From assembly GCA_947178125.1 (NCBI GenBank), contig CAMWXB010000004.1, positions 46,418 to 110,417 of the forward strand: a stretch of 64,000 nucleotides of DNA. The letters are read 5' to 3'. The notes below the pieces were generated by a model, which was not told the DNA's origin, made no database searches, and saw nothing but the letters and a program-made list of their open reading frames with translations. This document shows, in pieces, positions 58,688-64,000 of the stretch; within the stretch, counting starts at the first letter, position 1, and the number at the start of each line of letters is the position of its first letter. The DNA comes from an uncultured Lachnospiraceae bacterium. Its GTDB lineage: Bacteria; Bacillota; Clostridia; Lachnospirales; Lachnospiraceae. The translations under genes and the position numbers were made by a program.

Positions 58688-60646
58688 ATGGCAAAATTGA
58701 CCAACGATGCGCTGGTATTTACGAACGATAATTGTATCGGCTGTAATAAGTGTATATCAGTGTGCCCTGTACTGACTGCTAATTATGCAGTGAATGAGAA
58801 TAATCAGAATAAGATCGTAGTGGATGGAAAACAGTGCATCAGCTGCGGAGCCTGTTTTGATGCCTGTGAACATCAGGCGCGGGAGTATTGTGATGATACG
58901 GAACGTTTCTTTGAAGACCTGCGGAAGGGGGAAAAGATTTCCCTGCTTCTTGCACCTGCTTTTCTGGCAAATTACCCGAATGAATACGCTTCTGTACTGG
59001 GTGGCCTGAAAGAAATGGGTGTTAATCGTATTATCAGCATCAGCTTCGGTGCGGATATTACGACGTGGGGATATATCAATTATATTACCAGGAACAAATT
59101 TAAAGGCGGCATTTCACAGCCGTGTCCGGCAATCGTAAGCTATATTGAAAAATACATACCGGAACTCATTCCGAGCCTTGTGCCTGTGCATTCGCCTTTA
59201 ATGTGTGGTGCCATTTATGCCAAAAAGTATATGAAAGTGCCGGACAAGCTGGCTTTTATCAGTCCCTGTATCGCGAAAAAGAACGAAATTGAAGACCCCA
59301 ACTGCGGCGGATATGTATCTTATAATGTAACATTCGACCATTTGATGAAATACGTCAGAGAACACAATATTTCCGGGAAGCCGGTGTCCGACGAAATAGA
59401 GTATGGACTCGGTTCTATTTATCCGATGCCGGGCGGCCTGAAAGAAAATGTATACTGGTTCTGCGGCGAAGAGGTCTTTATCCGTCAGATAGAAGGGGAG
59501 CGGCATGCGTACGAGTTTCTGGAGGACTACAAAGAAAGAGTCCTGAACGGAAAAGAACTGCCTTTTATGGTGGATGCGCTCAATTGTGCGAAGGGATGCA
59601 TCTATGGAACAGCGGTAGAGGAAGAGAAAACGAAGAGCGACGATACGCTTTACGAAGTGCAGAAAATTAAAGAGGCGAGTAAACGGAATGGTAAGAAGAG
59701 CGCATGGAGCAGGAATCTGACACCGAAACAGAGACTGGAGCGGTTCAATAAACAGTTCAGACAGCTGGATATCAATGATTTTATCAGGCATTATACGGAT
59801 AAATCTGCAGAGGTCAGGATTAATTATCCGGATACTTCCGAACTGAATGCTATTTTTGAAACGATGGAGAAAACGCAGACGGAGAGCCAGACGATCAACT
59901 GTTCTGCCTGCGGCTATAAGACTTGTCAGGACATGGCGGCAGCGATCTATAATGGCTGTAACACAAGAGACAATTGCGTTTATTATATAAAAGATGCCGT
60001 CTATAAAGAAAAACTTCTTGCGGAAGAGCTGTCTGCGGAGATGCAGGAAAAGAATGAAGTGATTGAGATGAGAAATCAGCAGATTTCGCAGGTGATTGGT
60101 GAAGTTACCGTTGATTTTGACAGTCTGGATACTTCCATTAGCGAGATGTCTATGGGGAATAACAGCAATGCGGAAGAAAGTACCGGTATTTCCATGTCCA
60201 TGAGTGAGGTCGTGACATTCTGCGACGATCTGCGTGCCGCGTTGACACAGATTCAGGGTCTTTTGGTGAAGCTGGAGGAAAATAACCTGGAAATCACCAA
60301 TGTCGCGGAGGAGACCAACTTACTTGCGCTGAATGCGAGTATTGAAGCCGCAAGAGCGGGTGAGTCCGGAAGAGGTTTTGCAATCATTGCGGAGAATATT
60401 AAGAAACTTGCCGATTCTTCCAAGGATACGGCGAGCGACAGTGATAGAAATAAAGAAGAGATACAAAGTGCAATCGCGAATCTGTTAGGAGATGCCGAAA
60501 AACTGATCGACATCATTGACAGCGTTAATGTCCGCGTAACGAATCTCGCGGCATCCACAGAGGAAATCGCGGCATCTGCAGATGTGATCAGTACGATTTC
60601 TTCGGATTTAAGAGGAAAGCTGAAGGAACTCGAGAGCGGGAACTAA
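58688..60646 (+). CDS. Soluble [FeFe]-hydrogenase-like chemoreceptor
   Basis: The 652-residue protein combines, in order: two 4Fe-4S ferredoxin motifs ([12 protein letters not shown] and [11 protein letters not shown]), an iron-only hydrogenase large-subunit domain (about 75-350), a 4Fe-4S domain ([20 protein letters not shown], about 405-425) and a methyl-accepting chemotaxis signalling domain with the hairpin tip [19 protein letters not shown] near 545. H-cluster cysteines C146, C194, C300 and C304 are kept, but the catalytic proton-relay cysteine of TSCCP is a proline (QPCP), as in sensory rather than catalytic forms. No membrane segment is present, so it is cytoplasmic. It probably senses hydrogen or redox state for taxis; no che genes are in the window. 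Confidence 0.88.
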   Translation: MAKLTNDALVFTNDNCIGCNKCISVCPVLTANYAVNENNQNKIVVDGKQCISCGACFDACEHQAREYCDDTERFFEDLRKGEKISLLLAPAFLANYPNEYASVLGGLKEMGVNRIISISFGADITTWGYINYITRNKFKGGISQPCPAIVSYIEKYIPELIPSLVPVHSPLMCGAIYAKKYMKVPDKLAFISPCIAKKNEIEDPNCGGYVSYNVTFDHLMKYVREHNISGKPVSDEIEYGLGSIYPMPGGLKENVYWFCGEEVFIRQIEGERHAYEFLEDYKERVLNGKELPFMVDALNCAKGCIYGTAVEEEKTKSDDTLYEVQKIKEASKRNGKKSAWSRNLTPKQRLERFNKQFRQLDINDFIRHYTDKSAEVRINYPDTSELNAIFETMEKTQTESQTINCSACGYKTCQDMAAAIYNGCNTRDNCVYYIKDAVYKEKLLAEELSAEMQEKNEVIEMRNQQISQVIGEVTVDFDSLDTSISEMSMGNNSNAEESTGISMSMSEVVTFCDDLRAALTQIQGLLVKLEENNLEITNVAEETNLLALNASIEAARAGESGRGFAIIAENIKKLADSSKDTASDSDRNKEEIQSAIANLLGDAEKLIDIIDSVNVRVTNLAASTEEIAASADVISTISSDLRGKLKELESGN

Positions 60647-60660
60647 ATGAACGAAAAAAC

Positions 60661-60692
60661 AAAGAACGCCGTATTTTCGGCGTTCTTTTTGT
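60661..60692. terminator. Bidirectional terminator
   Basis: AAAGAACGCCG-TATTTT-CGGCGTTCTTT with T-runs on both strands, between the convergent receptor and LUD genes. Confidence 0.9.
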
Positions 60693-60693
60693 A

Positions 60694-61329
60694 TTAATAG
60701 CCTAGATCCTCAGCCACAAGATATACTTTGATTCTGCCTTCATGGCCGCTTCGTCTTGTGATGACGATCTGATTACAGAAACAATCCGGAGCCAGACAGT
60801 CATGGCAATGACCGGTTGCGGCACAGGGGATTTTCTTATTTAAACGGATGGCATTGGCTGGAGAAGCCATGTTTCGGACCCTTGCAACACCGTTTTCCAC
60901 ATCCGTGACAATCTTGTTCATCCCGACCACGATGATGACATGAGACGGACCCTGAATCAGACAGGCGACCCGATTTCCGTTACCGTCAATGTTGATCAGT
61001 TCTCCATCGATCGTTACCGCATTGCTGCTCATCAGATAATAATCCGCAAGAACGGTCCTGGCATAAATCTGTCTTGCTTCTTCGGGATTTTTGGCTGTTG
61101 TCCGGTCAATTAATTCATAAGGACCATTATGAACTGCCTCCATTAGTCCTGTTTCCTTGATTGTTTCACTTCCGCCCCAGCTGATGACGCTGCCGGACGG
61201 GATAGAATCAAGGATTGCTTTTACACATTCCGAACTGTTTTCAAAATAATAGCCTTCCATGTTTCTTTTTTTCAGGTTTTCAATGATTGTCTTTGCCATA
61301 GCGGCAAAGGCTTCTGTTTTATGTGACAT
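60694..61329 (-). CDS. LUD-domain (LutC/YkgG-like) protein
   Basis: The 211-residue protein matches the LUD domain family: AKTIIENLKKRNMEGYYFENSSECVKAILDSIPSGSVISWGGSETIKETGL, MSSNAVTIDGELINIDGNGNRVACLIQGPSHVIIVVGMNKIV, then a C-terminal cysteine set CAATGHCHDCLAPDCFCNQ, which could bind an iron-sulfur cluster. Related proteins act in lactate oxidation, but stand-alone forms in Clostridia are not assigned. The start is ATG 61329, with AGGAGGAATTACG; the track start 61371 lies upstream of that site. Confidence 0.87.
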   Translation of the reverse strand: MSHKTEAFAAMAKTIIENLKKRNMEGYYFENSSECVKAILDSIPSGSVISWGGSETIKETGLMEAVHNGPYELIDRTTAKNPEEARQIYARTVLADYYLMSSNAVTIDGELINIDGNGNRVACLIQGPSHVIIVVGMNKIVTDVENGVARVRNMASPANAIRLNKKIPCAATGHCHDCLAPDCFCNQIVITRRSGHEGRIKVYLVAEDLGY

Positions 61330-61554
61330 CGTAATTCCTCCTGTTCTGATTCTGTTTTCAGGCAGCTGCAAAACGCACCGCTGCGGGCGGCAGGCAGTGA
61401 AAGCATGCCTTGCGGCGAATCGTCTATGTTTCTATTCTATCAGTTTTGACATGATGAATATAACTGTAAAAATAAGAAAAAAATGACAATAGAGTGATAA
61501 TATGCAGAAAAATAGAAAAAAATGGAAAAATTAAAAGAAATTTTGAAAAATGTG

Positions 61555-61582
61555 TTGACAAATTAAAATCACATGGTATAAT
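61555..61582 (+). promoter_or_regulatory. Strong sigma-A promoter of candidate RNA
   Basis: TTGACA (61555-61560) and TATAAT (61577-61582), both perfect consensus, are 16 bases apart. No protein gene of normal size follows for 550 bases. Confidence 0.8.
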
Positions 61583-61589
61583 AAAACCA

Positions 61590-61915
61590 TAAACAAACAA
61601 ATTCACATAGATATCACAGAAGAAAGCGAGGTACGGACCACCGAAAACTTAAACTGAATCCATTTTAAAGTACAAATGAATAAGGAACAAAAGACAAGGC
61701 AGATAGAGGAAGCCGAAAGGCTGAATCTACAGGAATCGTAATCGAGTACAGAAGAGAAAGTAACGAAGCACAGAAGAAGAGAGAAGAAGCCGTTACAGTA
61801 TATTCATACGAAAGAGAAATGGAAAGAGTACGAAAGAGGAAAAATGGAGGTATAGGCCCTTGGATAGTGCAGTATAGAAGCGGGTGTTGATCGAAAGGAT
61901 TGATGCCCGCTTCCT
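61590..61915 (+). ncRNA. Candidate structured non-coding RNA, about 325 nt
   Basis: The region begins right after a consensus promoter and ends in the hairpin GAAGCGGG..CCCGCTTC (61877-61913), which has a GATC-GAAA-GGATT tip. It is purine-rich (runs of AGAAGAGAGAAGAAG) and contains another GNRA hairpin AGCC-GAAA-GGCT near 61710. It does not show the hallmarks of tmRNA, RNase P RNA, SRP RNA or 6S RNA. One 21-codon frame (MNKEQKTRQIEEAERLNLQES from about 61678) stops at a TAA and continues in frame to about 61857, so a broken small gene is the alternative. Confidence 0.45.
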
Positions 61916-62042
61916 CGTTGTGCTGACAAAGACAACATAAATCGTCATAATCGGACGTAAATAGAAAAATTATGTGGTAAAATGTAGGAATATAGGTTAT
62001 GATATACTATATATAGTATAGGTTGAAAAATAATTTTTTAAC
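61916..62042. other. AT-rich region with an 18-bp palindrome
   Basis: TATACTATATATAGTATA (62003-62020) is a perfect palindrome that includes possible -10 elements on both strands. Just after it starts the GGTTGAAAAA..TTTTTTAACC leader hairpin. Nothing coding is seen. Confidence 0.45.
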
Positions 62043-62101
62043 CGCGAATTTGTGCCTGTGCGCAATATCGCAAGATGGTGTTTGCGTTCAAATGTCGCAG
62101 A
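62021..62101 (+). repeat. Structured 5' leader before GH3 gene
   Basis: The hairpin GGTTGAAAAA / TTTTTTAACC is followed by GCGAATTTGTGCC, in which GCGAATTTG (62044-62052) pairs with CAAATGTCGC (62089-62098), and ends TCGCAGATTGATGG. At 46019 the same stem is TGCGAATATTG / CAATATCGCA: both sides have changed together, which supports a real RNA stem. Confidence 0.7.
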
Positions 62102-62134
62102 TTGATGGATACGACAGAGTGATTGGAGGCTTGT

Positions 62135-63781
62135 ATGGGAAAATTATTTAATCGAAAAAAACATCTTTTTCAGGAGGATGAATTGGAAGATGAAGAGGAT
62201 GACGAGATAGAAGACGATGAAGATGAAATAGAAGACGATGAAGATGAAATAGAAGACGATGAAGATGAAATAGAAGATGACGAAGAAGATGATGAAGATG
62301 AAATAGAAGATGAAGATGAGATAGAAGATGAAGATGAAGACGATGACGAAGATGAAGACGATGACGAAGATGAAGACGATGACGAAGATGAAGACGATGA
62401 TGAAGATGAAGATGAAGACGAAGATGAAGATGAGATAGACGAAGAAGATGAAGAAGATGAAGAAGAGGATGAGGAGACCAGAGCGGCGAACAGGAGGCGC
62501 TATAGGCGTAAGCGGCGTATCAGGAATCAGATAATCGCGTATGCGGTCGTGATTCTTTTTCTGGCAGGACTGGTGGCCGGAGGTGTTGTTGTGGGACAGA
62601 AAATTTCTGCTGTTGTGAAGGAAAAGAAGCAGGATGAGCTGCAGGATGCACAAATAGAAACGGATGAACCGGAAATACCGCCGGAAAATATGATTGTTGA
62701 GACTCCGCCTGAGGTGGCGGTGCCGACGGAAGAAGAGCAATTGGAAGAAATCGTTAATAACAGCATTTCTACAATGCCGATAGAGGACAGGGTAGCAGGC
62801 CTTTTTATTGTCACGCCGGAGGCTCTGACAGGGGTTCAGACTGTTACGAGGGCAGGTGAAGGAACACAGGAGGCTTTGGAGAAATATGCGGTCGGAGGTT
62901 TGATTTATTTTGATAATAATATCATCGATAAAGACCAACTGGCAGAGATGTTATCGAATACCGTCTCAATGAGCAAATATCCTGTTTTTCTTGCAGTCGA
63001 TGAAGAGGGTGGAACGGTCAGCCGCGTGGCAAACAGCAATATTGAAGTAATCCAGGTGGATGATATGGCAACGGTTGGAGCGGGCGGCGATACTTCGACG
63101 GCTTATGAAACGGGAGTTACAATAGGTTCATATTTGAGCGCTCTTGGATTTAATCTGAATTTTGCACCTGTGGCCGATGTGGTGACAGCAGAGGATGGCG
63201 GAGTATTAGGCAGCAGAAGTTTTGGTATGGATGCGGGTGTCTGCGCAGATATGGCTTCCAACGTGGTGAGTGGTATGCAGAGCACTGGTGTCAGCGCCTG
63301 CCTGAAACATTTTCCGGGAATCGGCTCGGCGGAAGAGGATACGCATGACGGAAGAGTGGAGATATCCAAAACGGCGGAAGAATTGCGGGCTTCCGATTTT
63401 ATTCCATTTCAACAGGGGATTGGGGCTGGAGCGGATTTCGTTATGGTCGGCCATGTTACGGCACCTGCATTGGATGCAGAAATGCCATGTTCTCTGTCAA
63501 AAGCAGTCATTACGAATGTTCTCCGTGAAGAGTTGGGATTTGACGGTGTTGTTATAACGGATGCACTGAACATGAGTGCAATTACTGAATACTATACGCC
63601 CGAAGAGGCAGCTGTGCTGGCAATCGAAGCCGGCGCAGATATGATTCTGATGCCGGAAGATTTTGAGGCGGCTTATAATGGATTGTTGACGGCAGTACAG
63701 GAGGGCACGATTTCGGAAGAGAGAATTAATGAATCTCTGAAAAGAATCTACCGTATCAAATGCAGGAATAAATTGCAATAG
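62135..63781 (+). CDS. Membrane-anchored GH3 (NagZ-like) enzyme with hyperacidic tail
   Basis: The 548-residue protein starts with about 105 residues that are almost wholly Asp/Glu in short tandem units (EDDEDEIEDDEDEIE), encoded by repeats such as GAAGATGAAATAGAAGACGAT. A basic patch (RRRYRRKRRIRNQ), one membrane segment (IIAYAVVILFLAGLVAGGVVV, about 132-152), a linker, and a family 3 glycosidase domain (about 210-548) follow. The NagZ-type motif KHFPGIGSAEEDTHDG and the nucleophile D in VVITDALNM are present, so it should remove N-acetylglucosamine from muropeptides outside the cell. The acid tail would be cytoplasmic. ATG 62135 follows GGAGG. Confidence 0.88.
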   Translation: MGKLFNRKKHLFQEDELEDEEDDEIEDDEDEIEDDEDEIEDDEDEIEDDEEDDEDEIEDEDEIEDEDEDDDEDEDDDEDEDDDEDEDDDEDEDEDEDEDEIDEEDEEDEEEDEETRAANRRRYRRKRRIRNQIIAYAVVILFLAGLVAGGVVVGQKISAVVKEKKQDELQDAQIETDEPEIPPENMIVETPPEVAVPTEEEQLEEIVNNSISTMPIEDRVAGLFIVTPEALTGVQTVTRAGEGTQEALEKYAVGGLIYFDNNIIDKDQLAEMLSNTVSMSKYPVFLAVDEEGGTVSRVANSNIEVIQVDDMATVGAGGDTSTAYETGVTIGSYLSALGFNLNFAPVADVVTAEDGGVLGSRSFGMDAGVCADMASNVVSGMQSTGVSACLKHFPGIGSAEEDTHDGRVEISKTAEELRASDFIPFQQGIGAGADFVMVGHVTAPALDAEMPCSLSKAVITNVLREELGFDGVVITDALNMSAITEYYTPEEAAVLAIEAGADMILMPEDFEAAYNGLLTAVQEGTISEERINESLKRIYRIKCRNKLQ

Positions 63782-63870
63782 CTGACGGATTTGCTTTGAA
63801 AGGTAAAATTGTCGGAAAATTATATATAATTAATAAAAATGATTGAATTCAATAAATTTCAATTTAATCG

Positions 63871-63899
63871 TTGACAAAAGATTTGAAGTGTAGTATGAT
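63871..63899 (+). promoter_or_regulatory. tRNA promoter
   Basis: TTGACA (63871-63876) and TATGAT (63894-63899) are 17 bases apart, 50 bases before the tRNA. Confidence 0.75.
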
Positions 63900-63949
63900 A
63901 TTACTTGTCTGAAAGAGATATCTCATAATCTTAATTAGATAAGTGATAT

Positions 63950-64000
63950 GCGCGAGTGGCTCAGTTGGTGGAGCACGACCTTGCCAAGGTCGGGGTCGCG
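63950..64000 (+). tRNA. tRNA-Gly (GCC), 5' part
   Basis: GCGCGAGTGGCTCAGTTGGTGGAGC gives the acceptor 5' strand and the D arm. CGACC-TTGCCAA-GGTCG is the anticodon arm, with anticodon GCC. The gene continues past base 64000, where the T arm and acceptor 3' strand should lie. Confidence 0.93.

Noticed and set aside
61590-61915. tmRNA, RNase P RNA, SRP RNA or 6S RNA
   Set aside because: The conserved sequence blocks of these RNAs are absent; left as unassigned.
62144-62938. 264-residue minus-strand ORF opposite the GH3 gene
   Set aside because: It is the antisense of the Asp/Glu repeat, giving artificial Ile/Phe/Val repeats; no ribosome site.

Overview
The window looks like a chromosomal segment of a spore-forming, anaerobic Clostridia member, most likely Lachnospiraceae. 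The evidence is the spoVAD, spoVAE and GerMN sporulation-type genes, a full Firmicutes-style arginine cluster (argG / argC-J-B-D), a LUD-domain protein, a DegV protein, an iron-only-hydrogenase-like sensor, strong AGGAGG-type ribosome binding sites, and moderate GC with AT-rich promoters. There is no rRNA, no CRISPR array, no recognisable transposase gene and no prophage module. One partial tRNA-Gly(GCC) gene runs off the right edge, and one YitT-family gene is cut by the left edge.

Layout. (1) 1-11.1 kb: YitT end, Suv3-like RNA helicase, Sfp-type phosphopantetheinyl transferase, spoVAD, a MetH-activation-like protein plus a Cys-rich small protein, a GH2 glycosidase, ridA, aroK, spoVAE, then three tandem hairpin repeats leading into an HTH protein and a HipA/CtkA-type kinase that lacks its usual catalytic Asp. 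(2) 11.2-14.3 kb: an ECF sigma operon with anti-sigma-like and membrane proteins and a frameshifted lipoprotein; the sigma gene has no normal start codon. (3) 14.3-23.8 kb: DUF5721-like and DegV genes, DUF1294, then divergent argG and argC-GNAT-hypothetical-argJ-argB-argD with an ArgR-box-like palindrome. (4) 23.8-32.3 kb: a solute-binding protein, a DMT transporter, comEA, a two-component system, a GerMN lipoprotein and comEC. (5) 32.3-44.1 kb: an accessory block between comEC and holA (genes often adjacent in Firmicutes), with an MFS pump, a BceRS-BceAB-type antimicrobial peptide sensing/resistance module, an Rpn-type nuclease and a sigma/ABC exporter operon. (6) 44.1-53.1 kb: holA, small hypotheticals, a probable LexA-controlled small exported protein, a 5'-nucleotidase, an SfsA-MutY fusion, a glycosyltransferase, a PAP2 protein and a lipid kinase. 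(7) 53.4-58.5 kb: glyA, hom, a phosphoglycerate-mutase-like putative homoserine kinase and lysC, together an aspartate/threonine/glycine block. (8) 58.7-64 kb: a soluble [FeFe]-hydrogenase-like chemoreceptor, a LUD protein, a strongly promoted candidate structured RNA, a membrane NagZ-like GH3 enzyme with a very acidic cytoplasmic tail, and the tRNA.

The most striking non-gene signal is a set of repeated structured elements. One family is a long hairpin followed by a short GAATGCC/GGCATTC-type hairpin, placed at or over stop codons. A second family is a structured 5' leader (GGTTGAAA..TTTCAACC, then GCGAATTTGTGCC..TCGCAG) that often ends in a GAGAAAGGCATGGTTATT-type initiation cassette. A third is a 127-bp repeat present in opposite orientations at 3.4 and 22.5 kb. 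There is also a single 165-bp inverted repeat at 43.8 kb. All calls come from reading the sequence and from memory of protein families; no search was run.
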